Below, in pieces: positions 34,190 to 43,460 of a stretch of DNA of 64,000 nt. The translations under genes were made by a program, and so were the position numbers. The DNA is from Phenylobacterium sp. (lineage in GTDB: Bacteria; Pseudomonadota; Alphaproteobacteria; Caulobacterales; Caulobacteraceae): contig NZ_PNLB01000006.1 of the NCBI RefSeq assembly GCF_013822795.1, positions 147,852 to 211,851 of the forward strand, read 5' to 3'. Numbering within the stretch: the stretch's first letter is position 1; each line of letters begins with the position of its first letter. A model generated the notes under the pieces. That model saw only the letters and a list, made by a program, of their open reading frames with translations, was not told the DNA's origin and did not search any database.

Positions 34190-36451
34190 ATGCTCACGCA
34201 AACTCTAGAGCCGCGCACGTCACCTGCCGAAGACGCCGCTTGGGCAGGATTTCGCCGCTCCCTCTGGGACAGGGAGGTCGACGTCCGCGACTTCATTCAG
34301 CAGAACGTCGACCCATACTACGGCGACGATCGCTTTCTGGCCGGGCCGACGCCGCGGACCCAGGCGATCTGGGCCAAGCTCGAGGCGTTGTTTGTCGAGG
34401 AGCGCGCGAAGAGCGTTCTCGACATCTCGCAGATCCCCAGTTCGATCACCGCCCACGACCCCGGGTACATCGACCGGGAAAACGAGATCATCGTCGGGCT
34501 GCAGACCGACGCCCCACTGAAGCGCGCGATCATGCCGAACGGGGGCTTCCGGCTCGTCCTGACCGCGCTGCAGACCTATGGGTACGAGCCCGATCCAGCC
34601 GTGGTCGAAACTTTCACCAAGCATCGCAAGACGCACAACGATGCGGTGTTCGACGCCTACACCTCCGACATCCGCCGTTGCCGTAGTTCCCATATCCTGA
34701 CCGGCCTGCCGGACGCCTACGGCCGCGGCCGGATCATCGGCGACTATCGCCGCGTGACGCTCTATGGCGTCGACCGGCTGATCGCCCGAAAGAAGGAGGA
34801 GAAGGCTGCGCTCGACGACGCCTGGTCCACCGACGAGATCATTCGTGACCGTGAGGAGCTGGCCGAGCAAATTCGTGCGCTGGGCGAACTCAAGGAGATG
34901 GCCGCCAAGTATGGCTTCGACATCTCGGGGCCGGCGAAGTCCGCCAAGGAGGCCGTCCAATGGCTCTATTTCGGCTATCTGGCCGGGGTGAAGGAGCAGA
35001 ACGGCGCGGCCATGTCGCTAGGCCGGACCTCCACCTTCCTCGACATCTACTTTGAACGCGACCTGATCAACGGCGTCCTGACTGAGGAGCAGGCTCAGGA
35101 GATCGTCGACGACTTCGTGATCAAGCTGCGGATCGTCCGCTTCCTGCGCACGCCGGAATACGACGACCTCTTTGCCGGAGACCCGACCTGGGTCACCGAG
35201 TCGATCGGCGGCGTGGGGGATGACGGCCGCCCCCTGGTGACCAAGTCCAGCTTCCGCTTCCTGCAGACGCTCTACAATCTCGGCCCGGCGCCGGAACCGA
35301 ACCTGACCATCTGGTACTCGCCGCGTCTGCCCGAGCCGTTCCGGCGCTTCGCCGCCAAGGTCGCGATCGACACCAGCTCGTTGCAGTTCGAGAGCGACGA
35401 GACCATGCGCCGGGCGTGGGGGGATGATGGCGCCATCGCCTGCTGCGTCTCGCCGATGGCGATGGGCAAGCAGATGCAGTTCTTCGGCGCGCGCGCCAAC
35501 CTCGCCAAGTGCCTGCTCTACGCGATCAACGGCGGGCGCGACGAAGTCTCAGGCGAGCAGATCGCCCCGGCGTTTCCAGCGGTAAGCGGCGATTACCTCG
35601 AGTTCGACGACGTCCTCGGGAAGTACGAGCAGATGATGGATTGGCTGGCCGGCGTCTACGTCAGCGCCATGAACGTCATCCACTACATGCACGACAAGTA
35701 CGCCTATGAGCGTATCGAGATGGCGCTGCACGACTATGCGCCGCTGCGGACCATGGCGTTCGGAATCGCCGGCCTGTCGGTCGTCGCCGACAGCCTGTCG
35801 GCGATGCGGTTCGCCAAGGTGAAAGTCGTCCGCGACGAGACCGGCCTGATCGTCGACTACGAAACCGAGGGTGAGTTTCCGACCTTCGGCAACAATGACA
35901 ATCGCGTCGACCAGTTTGCGTCCTGGCTGGTCTCGACCTTCATGCGCAAGCTGCGCAAGTACCCGACCTATCGCAACGCCCAGCACACGCAGTCGGTGCT
36001 GACGATCACGTCCAACGTCGTCTACGGCAAGGCCACCGGCAACACGCCCGACGGACGTCGAAAGGGCGAACCCTTCGCCCCGGGCGCCAATCCGATGCAT
36101 GGCCGCGATAGCCACGGGATCCACGCCTCGGCCGCGTCCGTCGCCAAGATCCCTTATCGCGACGCCGCAGACGGAATTTCCCTGACCTCGACCCTGGTGC
36201 CCAGCGGCTTGGGCAACACCGAGGATGACCGGATCACCAACCTGACCTCGATCCTCGACGCCTTCTTCGGGTCCACCGGCTACCACATGAACGTCAACGT
36301 GCTGAACCGTGAGACGCTGTTGGACGCCATGGAGCACCCGGAGAACTATCCGAGCCTGACCATCCGGGTCTCCGGCTACGCGGTGAACTTCATCCGCCTG
36401 ACGCGAGACCAGCAGATGGATGTCATCAACCGCACGTTTCACGGAGCCTGA
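34190..36451 (+). CDS. pflB: Pyruvate formate-lyase (glycyl radical enzyme)
   Basis: This 753-residue oxygen-sensitive enzyme converts pyruvate and CoA to acetyl-CoA and formate. The adjacent active-site cysteines are in [15 protein letters not shown]. The glycyl-radical loop is RVSGYAVNF close to the C-terminus (about 24 residues from the end). Length and end points match PflB rather than the diol-dehydratase or choline-lyase branches, and the Cys-Cys pair is specific to PFL. Of two possible ATGs I choose 34190, which has GGAGG in front, over 34178, which contains that sequence. The activase gene follows after 3 bases. Such an enzyme implies periods without oxygen in an organism that also encodes a cbb3 oxidase. 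Confidence 0.97.
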   Translation: MLTQTLEPRTSPAEDAAWAGFRRSLWDREVDVRDFIQQNVDPYYGDDRFLAGPTPRTQAIWAKLEALFVEERAKSVLDISQIPSSITAHDPGYIDRENEIIVGLQTDAPLKRAIMPNGGFRLVLTALQTYGYEPDPAVVETFTKHRKTHNDAVFDAYTSDIRRCRSSHILTGLPDAYGRGRIIGDYRRVTLYGVDRLIARKKEEKAALDDAWSTDEIIRDREELAEQIRALGELKEMAAKYGFDISGPAKSAKEAVQWLYFGYLAGVKEQNGAAMSLGRTSTFLDIYFERDLINGVLTEEQAQEIVDDFVIKLRIVRFLRTPEYDDLFAGDPTWVTESIGGVGDDGRPLVTKSSFRFLQTLYNLGPAPEPNLTIWYSPRLPEPFRRFAAKVAIDTSSLQFESDETMRRAWGDDGAIACCVSPMAMGKQMQFFGARANLAKCLLYAINGGRDEVSGEQIAPAFPAVSGDYLEFDDVLGKYEQMMDWLAGVYVSAMNVIHYMHDKYAYERIEMALHDYAPLRTMAFGIAGLSVVADSLSAMRFAKVKVVRDETGLIVDYETEGEFPTFGNNDNRVDQFASWLVSTFMRKLRKYPTYRNAQHTQSVLTITSNVVYGKATGNTPDGRRKGEPFAPGANPMHGRDSHGIHASAASVAKIPYRDAADGISLTSTLVPSGLGNTEDDRITNLTSILDAFFGSTGYHMNVNVLNRETLLDAMEHPENYPSLTIRVSGYAVNFIRLTRDQQMDVINRTFHGA

Positions 36452-36454
36452 GCG

Positions 36455-37300
36455 ATGGGCGGCACGGGCGGGGCAGGGGGCGCGCTGGAAGGCAAGTCCC
36501 CCTATGAGCTGCGTCTGGACCAGAGCGCCGGCCTGGCCGAATTGGACGTCCGCCAGGCCCTGGCGACGGGGGACGTCGGCTTCCTCCACTCGTTTACGAC
36601 CGGATCGGCGGTGGACGGCCCAGGGATCCGGCTGGTGGCGTGGACGACGTCCTGCATGTTCCGCTGTCGCTTTTGCCACAATCCGGACACCTGGACCCTT
36701 GCGAATGGCATGGCCGTGCCCCTCGACGTGGCCGTCGATGAGCTGCGCAAGTACGCCGAGGGCCTCAAGGTGATGAAAGGCGGCTTCACGCTCTCGGGCG
36801 GAGAGCCGCTGATGCAGACCCGGTTCGCCGTCAGGTTGCTCCAGGCGGCCAAGGCGCTCGGCGTCCATACGGCGATCGAAACCAATGGCTTCTATTCCGA
36901 AAGGCTCTCGGACCAGGAGTTAGGCGACATCGATCTCGTCATCCTCGACATGAAGGGCTTCTCGCCATCCCAGCACAAGCGTGTGACCGGCGTCGAAGAC
37001 AACTCGCGGGTTCTCCAATTCGGACGCCGACTGGCGGACATGAAACATAAGATGTGGCTCCGGTACGTCCTGGTGCCAGGCCTAACCGATGTGCCTGAGG
37101 AGATGGCCAGGCTGGCTGAGTACGCCGCGTCGCTCGGAATCGTGGAGCGCGTGGAGATCCTGCCGTTCCACCAGATGGGTCGCTACAAATGGGAGCGGCT
37201 AGGGCTTGAATACGCTCTGGGAGAGACGCAGCCGCCAACCGCCATTGCGGTGGCGGAGGCGGTGGGCATCTTTCGAGCGGCAGGCTTGGAAGCCTGGTAA
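36455..37300 (+). CDS. pflA: Pyruvate formate-lyase activating enzyme (radical SAM)
   Basis: This 281-residue radical-SAM activase generates the glycyl radical on PflB. The 4Fe-4S cluster motif is CMFRCRFC (CX3CX2C), followed by the SAM-binding GG region FTLSGGEPLMQ. TNGFYSE and DIDLVILDMKGF lie further on, typical of PflA. There is an N-terminal extension of about 40 residues (Gly-rich, then LRLDQSAGLAELDVRQA) before the usual start of homology (GFLHSFTTGSAVDGPGIR). GGAG is correctly spaced from the ATG at 36455. No extra ferredoxin-like cluster insert is seen, so it is the short PflA form. It is cotranscribed with pflB. Confidence 0.96.
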   Translation: MGGTGGAGGALEGKSPYELRLDQSAGLAELDVRQALATGDVGFLHSFTTGSAVDGPGIRLVAWTTSCMFRCRFCHNPDTWTLANGMAVPLDVAVDELRKYAEGLKVMKGGFTLSGGEPLMQTRFAVRLLQAAKALGVHTAIETNGFYSERLSDQELGDIDLVILDMKGFSPSQHKRVTGVEDNSRVLQFGRRLADMKHKMWLRYVLVPGLTDVPEEMARLAEYAASLGIVERVEILPFHQMGRYKWERLGLEYALGETQPPTAIAVAEAVGIFRAAGLEAW

Positions 37301-37479
37301 TTGGCCTCACCATTCTTCGCCTAAGAAATATTATCAGAAATAATTGACTGGGCCCCGTCAGCGGCGGCTCAGGGCTCGCCAACCCTCGGCCGCCGATTTC
37401 ACGCTGATTTCACGCCTGTCGCCACGGCTGCCGGACGCCCGAAGCCTAGCCGTTCTCTCCGACAACTGGAGAGAGACAC
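37301..37479. other. AT-rich intergenic stretch after pflA
   Basis: This 179-bp stretch starts with a short AT-rich segment (AAGAAATATTATCAGAAATAA at about 37323-37343, the lowest GC in the neighbourhood) and then returns to high GC. TTGAC at 37344 is not followed at the right spacing by a second FNR half-site. I see no gene or clear terminator. It may hold the promoter for the next unit. Confidence 0.4.
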
Positions 37480-37842
37480 ATGCACATCATGTTCGGGGAC
37501 CGCGTCGCCGCGGATCGGAGCTTTGAGCGGACGGCCGTCGATCAGGCCCTTGATCAGGCTGGGATCGCGATTTTCGTCACGGATCGCTCGGCCGGCGGCG
37601 AGCGCCAGCTGACAACGACAGAAATCGCCCGCAAGTCAGCCGTCGCTCGTCTGAGCCGGGTCGGCGGTCAGGACCGCAGCGCGCGGCGCCAGGACAAAGG
37701 CCGGTCGAGGACATGGCGGACGATCTTTCGAGGTTTCCACGCCTCGGTAGCCCACACAGAAACGCGGGACCTCCTCCGTACGAGGGAGGCGCAGCGTCTC
37801 CCGCGCAGGCAGAAGGCCGGGGCATCAACAAAGGAACTTCAT
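37480..37842 (+). CDS. Doubtful reading frame ahead of sodC
   Basis: An ATG at 37480 with GGAGAGAG upstream opens a frame that runs without a stop into sodC (121 codons before its ATG). The product would be polar and Arg-rich, with IAIFVTDRSAGGERQ the most protein-like portion, and I do not recognise it. The second half covers a palindromic repeat (37770-37789) that resembles an intergenic element, and its composition looks non-coding. I take it as either a short unknown gene that has decayed at its 3' end or a chance open frame. The signal peptide of SodC argues against a fused product. Confidence 0.25.
37770..37789. repeat. Palindromic intergenic repeat, copy 1
   Basis: CCTCCTCCGTACGAGGGAGG is a nearly perfect palindrome. 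A close relative, CCTCCCCCGTTCGAGGGAG, occurs at 38510-38528. The two flank sodC at a distance of 740 bp. The form recalls small REP-like palindromes that lie between genes in GC-rich bacteria. Confidence 0.45.
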
Positions 37843-38373
37843 ATGCTGAGGATCGGTCCGATCGCCGCCCTGCTGACCATCGCCGGCTCCGCCCAGGCTG
37901 CGGAACCCGTCCTGACCGCCGACATGGTCTACACCAGCGCCGTGCAGACGCCCGGTCCTGCGGGCGTGATCAAGGTCACCCCGTCGCCCAAGGGCGCCCT
38001 GTTCACGATCGACCTGCACGACCTGCCGCCGGGCCCCCACGGCTTTCATGTCCACGAGGCCGGCTCGTGCGCCGATGCGCCGAACGCCGCCGGCGTCATG
38101 ACCCCGGCCGGCGCGGCCGGCCCGCACTGGGATCCGGCGCGCACTGCGGCGCACCGTGGGCCGCACGGCGACGGCCATCTGGCCGACCTCCCGCGGATCG
38201 AGGCGAGCGTCGAGGGCCGCGCCGTAGCCACGCTTACTGCACCCCGGATCACCGACGTCGCCGCCCTGAAGGGCCATGCCGTGATCGTCCATGTCGGCGC
38301 CGACACCTACTCCGACACCCCTGATCCGTTGGGCGGGGGCGGCGCCCGGCTGGCTTGCGGCGTGCTCCGCTGA
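37843..38373 (+). CDS. sodC: Periplasmic Cu/Zn superoxide dismutase
   Basis: This 176-residue Cu/Zn superoxide dismutase has an N-terminal signal peptide (MLRIGPIAALLTIAGSAQA) for export to the periplasm. Metal ligands are in HGFHVHE, GPHWDP, HRGPHGDGHLADL and GHAVIVHVG. The disulfide pair is in EAGSCADA and RLACGV. AAGGAA sits before the ATG at 37843. It detoxifies superoxide at the cell surface. Its place just after the pyruvate formate-lyase genes fits protection during shifts between low and high oxygen, although no shared promoter is visible. Confidence 0.95.
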   Translation: MLRIGPIAALLTIAGSAQAAEPVLTADMVYTSAVQTPGPAGVIKVTPSPKGALFTIDLHDLPPGPHGFHVHEAGSCADAPNAAGVMTPAGAAGPHWDPARTAAHRGPHGDGHLADLPRIEASVEGRAVATLTAPRITDVAALKGHAVIVHVGADTYSDTPDPLGGGGARLACGVLR

Positions 38374-38621
38374 CCCTGTCCGCCGGGCCCCTGCCCCGCC
38401 GGCATGCCGATAGAGGCTGAATAGCGCGCGCCGCGCTCCTCGAGCTTGGCCAGGCGGTTCTTGGCCCGGCAGGTCGAGCGCGACGACTAACGGCTCGTCG
38501 GTGCGCCAACCTCCCCCGTTCGAGGGAGCCCGCGCGCAAGCCGACTTGATCGACGGGCCAACGCGCGGTGTGTTGACGACGGTCAGATTCCCCTGGCCGA
38601 TTGCGCAGACGGAGGCCGGGC
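38374..38621. other. Intergenic region sodC to acyl-CoA synthetase
   Basis: This 248-bp region has no supported gene. It holds the second palindromic repeat copy (38510-38528) and the ribosome binding site GGAGG of the next gene. No operator or clear terminator is seen. Confidence 0.5.
38510..38528. repeat. Palindromic intergenic repeat, copy 2
   Basis: CCTCCCCCGTTCGAGGGAG is related to the palindrome at 37770-37789 (shared CCTCC-CCGT-CGAGGGAG). It lies in non-coding sequence downstream of sodC. Confidence 0.45.
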
Positions 38622-41255
38622 ATGACGACGCGAAACCTCGATGCGCTGTTCCACCCCAACGCGATCGCAGTGGTCGGGGCCAGCAATGCGCCCGGCTCGG
38701 TCGGCCAGGTGCTGTCGCGCAACCTGTTGGAGAGCGGCTTTTCGGGGCCGGTGCTGCCGGTTTCGCTGAGCGCGCGGGCGATCCGCTCGTCCATCGCCTA
38801 TCGCAGCGTGTCCGAGCTTCCGCTGGTTCCGGATCTAGCGGTGATCGCCACGCCGGCGCCGTCGGTCCCGGGGATTGTGGCCGAACTGGCCCAGGCCGGC
38901 TGCCGGGCCGCCATCGTGGTCAGCGCCGGGGTCGATGCGACGCTGCGCCAGCAGATGCTCGACGCCGCCAAGCCGACGCTGATGCGGATCCTCGGCCCCA
39001 ACTGCCTGGGCTTCATGTCGCCGCGCCAGGGGATCAACGCCAGCTTCGCCCACCTCGCCCCGGCGGCCGGCGGCCTGGCCCTGGTGTCGCAATCGGGGGC
39101 GGTCGCAGCCGCGGCGATCGACTGGGCGCATGCCCGCGGGGTCGGGTTCTCGCACGTGCTGACCATCGGCGACGCCGCCGACATCGATTTTGGCGACCTG
39201 CTCGACTACCTGGCGCTCGATTACGACACCCATGGGGTGCTGCTCTATGTCGAGAGCATCACCGACGCGCGCAAGTTCATGACCGCCGGCCGGATCGCCT
39301 CGCGCGCCAAACCGGTGGTCGTGGTCAAGGCCGGCCGCAGCAAGGCCGGCGCCGAGGCCGCCTTCACACACACCGGGGCCCTAGCCGGCTCCGACCTGGT
39401 CTACGAAGCCGCCTTTCGCCGCGCCGGCATGTTGCGGGTCGGCGGCCTGCGCGAACTGTTCGACGCGGTGTCGACCCTGGGCGCCGGGATGCGGGTCTAT
39501 GGCGACCGACTGGCCATCCTCACCAACGGCGGCGGCGCCGGGGTGATGGCCGCCGACGCCCTTGAGGCGCAGGACGGCCGCCTGGCCGAACTCTCGCCAG
39601 AGACCATGGAGAAACTGGCCGCCACCGCGCCGAAGTACTGGTCCGGCGCCAACCCGGTCGACATCCTCGGCGACACCCACGCCCCGGTCTACGCCCGGGC
39701 GCTGGAGATCATGCTGGAAGACCGCAACGCCGACGCCGTGCTGGTCATGAACTGCCCCACGGCGGTGGAGGACAGCACCGCGGCCGCCGACGCCGTGGTC
39801 GAGGTGCTGAAGGCCAAGCGCTACCATCGCCCGGTGCTCAGCGCCTGGATGGGCCAGACCGCGGTCGCCGAGGGCCGCCGACGACTGGCGGCGGCGGGCG
39901 TGCCCGCGCACGAAACCCCCGACGAGGCGGTCCGCGCCTTCATGCATATGGTCGATCACCGCAAGAACCAGGAAGCCTTGATCCGCACGCCTGGCGCCAT
40001 GGCCGCGCCGAACGGCGAGCAGGCACGCGCGGTGATCGCCAAGGCCCGCGCCGACGGGCGCCTCACCCTCACCGACCCCGAGGCGCGCGAAGTGCTCAAG
40101 GCCTACGGCGTCCCGGCGCTGGAGGGCCGCGACGCGGCGACCCCGGAGGAAGCCGGCCGCATCGCCGAGGAGATCGGCGGCCCTGTGGCGCTGAAGATCC
40201 TGTCGCCGGACGTCAGCCACAAGTCCGAGCTCGGCGGCGTTGTGCTCGGTCTCGAGGGCGCGCTGGAGACCCAGATCGAGGCCCAGGCCATGATGGCGCG
40301 GGTCGCCAAGGCGCGACCCCAGGCGCGAATCGAAGGCCTGGTGGTCGAGCCGCTAATCCATCGGCCGGAGGCGCGCGAACTCCTGGTCGGCGTCGCCCAG
40401 GACAGCCTGTTTGGACCGATCGTGATGTTCGGCGCCGGCGGGATCAGCGTCGAGGTGACCGCCGACCACGTCATCGGCCTGCCGCCGCTCGACGACGTCC
40501 TGGCCCGCGACATGATCGGCCGCACCCGCGTTTCGCGCCTGCTGCAGGGGTTCGGGGACCATACGGCCGCCGACCTCGACGCGATCGCCGACGTCATCGT
40601 CCGGGTCTCGCAGATCGCCGCCGGCGAGCCAGAGATCGCCGAGCTCGACATCAATCCCCTGCTCGCGGACGCGTCCGGCGCCCTGGCCCTGGCGGCGCGG
40701 ATTCGGTTGCGTGCGCCCGACGAGGCCCGGGGGCGAATGGCGATCCTCCCCTATCCCGACCGCCTGCAACGCCAGATCGAGGTGGGCGGCCAGACCGTGA
40801 CGCTGCGGGCGATCCGTCCTCAGGATGGTCCGGCGATCGCCGCCATGGTCGAGGCCAGCAGCGCCGAGGACGTGCGCCTGCGCTTCCGTTCCGGCTTCCG
40901 CACCCTGCCTCCCGGCTGGCCCGAGCGCCTGTCCCAGATCGACTACGACCGCGAAATGGCGCTGGTGGTCGACGACGGCGAGAAAATCATCGGCGTCTCG
41001 CGCCTGGCCGGCGATCCCCAGGGCGAGACGGCCGAGTTCGCGCTGATGGTTCGCACCGACCAGCAGCACAAGGGCCTGGGCCGGCTCCTGCTCGGCGAGA
41101 TCCTAGACTACGCCGCGGCCGAGGGATTGGCCGAGGTCTGGGGCGACGTGGCGCGGGAGAACACCGCGATGCTGACCACGGCCAAGTCGTTCGGCTTCGA
41201 GCGGCGTGCAGCCGAGGACTTCAGCCGCGTGAAAATCGTCAAGACGCTGCGCTAG
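38622..41255 (+). CDS. ADP-forming acyl-CoA synthetase fused to GNAT acetyltransferase (Pat-like)
   Basis: This 877-residue protein starts with a CoA-binding Rossmann domain (about 1-130, IAVVGASNAPGSVGQ). Two succinyl-CoA-ligase-like domains (about 140-460) follow, with GPNCLGFMSP and LVSQSGAVAAA. An ATP-grasp domain (about 470-700) contains VALKILSPDVSHKSELGG. A C-terminal GNAT domain (about 715-877) contains the acetyl-CoA-binding MVRTDQQHKGLGRLLLGEIL. The architecture is that of the Pat/Pka/YfiQ protein lysine acetyltransferases, which typically acetylate and inactivate acetyl-CoA synthetase. The HKSELGG histidine segment of the synthetase half is intact, so acyl-CoA synthesis may also be retained. 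GGAGG precedes the ATG at 38622. It sits downstream of the acetate-forming genes, suggesting control of acetate metabolism. Confidence 0.9.
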   Translation: MTTRNLDALFHPNAIAVVGASNAPGSVGQVLSRNLLESGFSGPVLPVSLSARAIRSSIAYRSVSELPLVPDLAVIATPAPSVPGIVAELAQAGCRAAIVVSAGVDATLRQQMLDAAKPTLMRILGPNCLGFMSPRQGINASFAHLAPAAGGLALVSQSGAVAAAAIDWAHARGVGFSHVLTIGDAADIDFGDLLDYLALDYDTHGVLLYVESITDARKFMTAGRIASRAKPVVVVKAGRSKAGAEAAFTHTGALAGSDLVYEAAFRRAGMLRVGGLRELFDAVSTLGAGMRVYGDRLAILTNGGGAGVMAADALEAQDGRLAELSPETMEKLAATAPKYWSGANPVDILGDTHAPVYARALEIMLEDRNADAVLVMNCPTAVEDSTAAADAVVEVLKAKRYHRPVLSAWMGQTAVAEGRRRLAAAGVPAHETPDEAVRAFMHMVDHRKNQEALIRTPGAMAAPNGEQARAVIAKARADGRLTLTDPEAREVLKAYGVPALEGRDAATPEEAGRIAEEIGGPVALKILSPDVSHKSELGGVVLGLEGALETQIEAQAMMARVAKARPQARIEGLVVEPLIHRPEARELLVGVAQDSLFGPIVMFGAGGISVEVTADHVIGLPPLDDVLARDMIGRTRVSRLLQGFGDHTAADLDAIADVIVRVSQIAAGEPEIAELDINPLLADASGALALAARIRLRAPDEARGRMAILPYPDRLQRQIEVGGQTVTLRAIRPQDGPAIAAMVEASSAEDVRLRFRSGFRTLPPGWPERLSQIDYDREMALVVDDGEKIIGVSRLAGDPQGETAEFALMVRTDQQHKGLGRLLLGEILDYAAAEGLAEVWGDVARENTAMLTTAKSFGFERRAAEDFSRVKIVKTLR

Positions 41256-41857
41256 TCGGGCAAGCGCAGTTCGCCAGCGGCGATGCGGGCCAGTGTCTCG
41301 ATGAAGAAGCCCGGCTCCATCGCCGCCACCCGCGCCTCCAACGCTTCGGCGGTGTCGCCCGGGAGCACCGGCACGGTGCGGCGCTCAATCACCGGCCCAT
41401 GGTCGTAGATCTCGTCGACGGCGTGGATGGTCGCGCCGCTTTCGGCCACGCCGGCGGCGACGACCGCTTCATGCACCCGGCGGCCGTACATCCCCTCGCC
41501 GCCGAACGCGGGCAGCAGGCCGGGATGGATGTTGATGATCCGGTTGCGATAGCGGCCAAGGGTGCGCGGTCCGAGGCGTCGCAAGTAGCCCGACAGGACC
41601 ACCAGCTCGACCCCGGCGTCCTCCAACGCCGAGCAGAGCGCCCGATCGGCGGCCTCCGGATCCGATTGGGTCGGGATGACCAGGCTCGGCACGCCGCGCT
41701 CGGCCGCAAACTCAAGGGCCGCGGCCTTGCGGTTGTTGCTGACCATCAGGCGCGGTTCGGCCGACAGCTCGCCGGCGCGCGCCGCGTTCACGATCGCGCG
41801 CATGCTGGTGCCGTTCCGTGACGCCAAGAAGCCAAGCTTAAGCGGCGAGGAAATCAT
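41252..41857 (-). CDS. purN: Phosphoribosylglycinamide formyltransferase-like protein
   Basis: This 201-residue protein has the GART fold: it would transfer a formyl group from 10-formyl-THF to glycinamide ribonucleotide in purine synthesis. Visible marks are the phosphate-binding ASRNGTSMRAIV loop, VSNNRKAAAL, the catalytic Asn/His in NIHPGLLPAF, and the Asp in HAVDEIYDHGP. It is the last gene of the tmk-holB-tatD-MBL operon, overlapping the hydrolase by 4 bases, and is not next to purM as in the usual pair. It could be a second copy or have a related formyl-transfer job. Its stop overlaps that of the convergent acyl-CoA synthetase gene by 4 bases. Confidence 0.82.
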   Translation of the reverse strand: MISSPLKLGFLASRNGTSMRAIVNAARAGELSAEPRLMVSNNRKAAALEFAAERGVPSLVIPTQSDPEAADRALCSALEDAGVELVVLSGYLRRLGPRTLGRYRNRIINIHPGLLPAFGGEGMYGRRVHEAVVAAGVAESGATIHAVDEIYDHGPVIERRTVPVLPGDTAEALEARVAAMEPGFFIETLARIAAGELRLPD

Positions 41858-42678
41858 GTAAAATCGCCGCTCAATTCATGTTCGAAACGCAGTCCGTCGA
41901 AGGCCGGTTCGACCCCTTCCGGCAGCCGGGCTGCAAGCTCGGCGTAGTCGAGATCGATGTGCATGTTGGTCAGGATCGCCCGCCGCGGGCGCACCCGCGC
42001 GATCCATTCGAGCGCCAGGTCGACATGCGCGTGGGTCGGGTGCGGCCGCCAACGCAGCGCGTCGAGGATCCAGACGTCGAGGCCGGCCAGGGCTGCGAAC
42101 GCCGCCTCGTCCAGCCCGACCACATCGCTGGAATAGGCCACATTTCCAAAGCGATATCCGATAGACCTAACACCACCATGGTCTTGATCGAAGGTCGTCA
42201 CCGGGATCATGCCCGAGGGGCCGTCGACCGCCCAGGCCTGGCCGTGGGGCGCGAGCGGGGTGATGTCGCCGATCGCCGGATAGCCGTTCTCGCCCTGAAA
42301 GACGTAGCCGAACCGACGCTGCATGCTCGCCGCCGTCGGCGCGTCCATGTAGCAGGCGATGCGCGCCCGTTGACGGATGAAGAAGGCGCGGATGTCGTCG
42401 ATGCCGTGGGTCTGGTCGGCATGATCATGGGTCAGCAGCACCGCATCCAGCCGCTTGGCTCCCGCCTCCGACGTCTGCCAGACCAGATCGGGCGAGGTGT
42501 CGACGATCAGGGTGGTGTCGTTCTCGGCCCCCTGCCCCAGCCGCCGCACCAGCAGCGAGCAGCGGCGGCGGCGGTTCTTCGGCTCCGCCGGGTCGCACGC
42601 GCCCCAGTCGCCGTCGGCCCGCGGCACGCCGCCGGACGACCCGGAGCCGAGGATCGTGAACTCCAGCCGACCGCTCAT
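41854..42678 (-). CDS. MBL-fold metal-dependent hydrolase (PhnP/YycJ-like)
   Basis: This 274-residue metallo-beta-lactamase-fold phosphodiesterase-like protein opens with ILGSGSSGGVPRADGDWGAC, the N-terminal signature of this group. The metal-binding motif is LLTHDHADQTHG (HxHxDH form). Further metal ligands are expected in SDVVGLDEAAF and LTNMHIDLDY. Homologues stand beside tatD in many alphaproteobacteria, and their substrate (a cyclic phosphodiester or nucleic acid end) is not established. It overlaps both neighbours by 4 bases (tatD upstream, purN-like downstream), so it is part of a tightly coupled housekeeping operon. Confidence 0.9.
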   Translation of the reverse strand: MSGRLEFTILGSGSSGGVPRADGDWGACDPAEPKNRRRRCSLLVRRLGQGAENDTTLIVDTSPDLVWQTSEAGAKRLDAVLLTHDHADQTHGIDDIRAFFIRQRARIACYMDAPTAASMQRRFGYVFQGENGYPAIGDITPLAPHGQAWAVDGPSGMIPVTTFDQDHGGVRSIGYRFGNVAYSSDVVGLDEAAFAALAGLDVWILDALRWRPHPTHAHVDLALEWIARVRPRRAILTNMHIDLDYAELAARLPEGVEPAFDGLRFEHELSGDFT

Positions 42679-43451
42679 GGCCGTGGGATCCGGTCGAACA
42701 GCGCGAAGAACGCGTCCTCAGTCCGCTTCTCGGCGTCGTGCTTCGACCACCCGCGGATCTGCGCCAGTTTGTTCAGAACGTCCGGCAGGAAGGCCGGCTC
42801 GTTGCGGCGTCCACGGTGCGGCACCGGCGCCAGATAGGGGCAGTCGGTTTCGACGATGATGCGGTCGGCCGGCATTTCGCGGACGATGGCGCGAACGTCC
42901 TCGGCGGCCTTGAACGTGGCGATGCCCGACACCGAGAACCAGGCGCCCAGCGCCGCCGCCCGCGCCGCCAGTTCGGCGCCGGAGGTGTAGCAGTGCATCA
43001 GCATCTTGAACGGCCCGGCGGCGTATTCCTCCTCGAGGATGTCGCCCATCAGCTGGTCGGCCTCGCGGGTGTGGACCACAAGCGGCAGGCCCGTCTCGCG
43101 TGCGGCGGCGACATGCTGGCGGAACACATTGGCCTGGATGTCGCGGGGGCTCAGATCATAGTGGAAGTCGAGCCCGGTCTCGCCGATGCCGACCACGCGC
43201 GGATCGGCGGCGATGGCGACGAGGTCGGCGGCCGCGAGGTCGGGGTTCTCCTTGGCCTCATGCGGGTGGGTGCCGACCGTGCACCAGATGTCGGGATGGT
43301 CGGCCAGGGCGCGCACGGCGGCGAAGCCGGAGACCTTGTCGCTGATGTTGACCATCAGCTCGATCCCGGCGGCGCGGGCGCGCGCGATCACCTCGTCGCG
43401 GTCTTCGTCGAACTGGTGTGCGTGCAGGTTTACGTGGCTGTCGATCAGCAT
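42675..43451 (-). CDS. TatD family metal-dependent DNase
   Basis: This 258-residue TIM-barrel metal hydrolase of the TatD family has 3'-5' exonuclease or deoxyribonuclease activity in characterised members. The first metal site is DSHVNLHAHQFDED, where most relatives have DxHxH; here the pattern is DSHVNLHA. GIGETGLDFHYD and VVHTREAD carry other ligands, and IIVETDCPYLAP the last aspartate. Despite the name it has no proven role in Tat export. It lies 9 bases after holB and overlaps the MBL gene by 4 bases, typical of the tmk-holB-tatD neighbourhood. Confidence 0.95.
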   Translation of the reverse strand: MLIDSHVNLHAHQFDEDRDEVIARARAAGIELMVNISDKVSGFAAVRALADHPDIWCTVGTHPHEAKENPDLAAADLVAIAADPRVVGIGETGLDFHYDLSPRDIQANVFRQHVAAARETGLPLVVHTREADQLMGDILEEEYAAGPFKMLMHCYTSGAELAARAAALGAWFSVSGIATFKAAEDVRAIVREMPADRIIVETDCPYLAPVPHRGRRNEPAFLPDVLNKLAQIRGWSKHDAEKRTEDAFFALFDRIPRP

Positions 43452-43460
43452 TCGGAGATT

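Noticed and set aside
37344..37361. FNR-type box after pflA (TTGAC ... GTCAG)
   Set aside because: The half-sites are separated by 8 bases rather than 4, so an FNR/FixK dimer would not be expected to bind.
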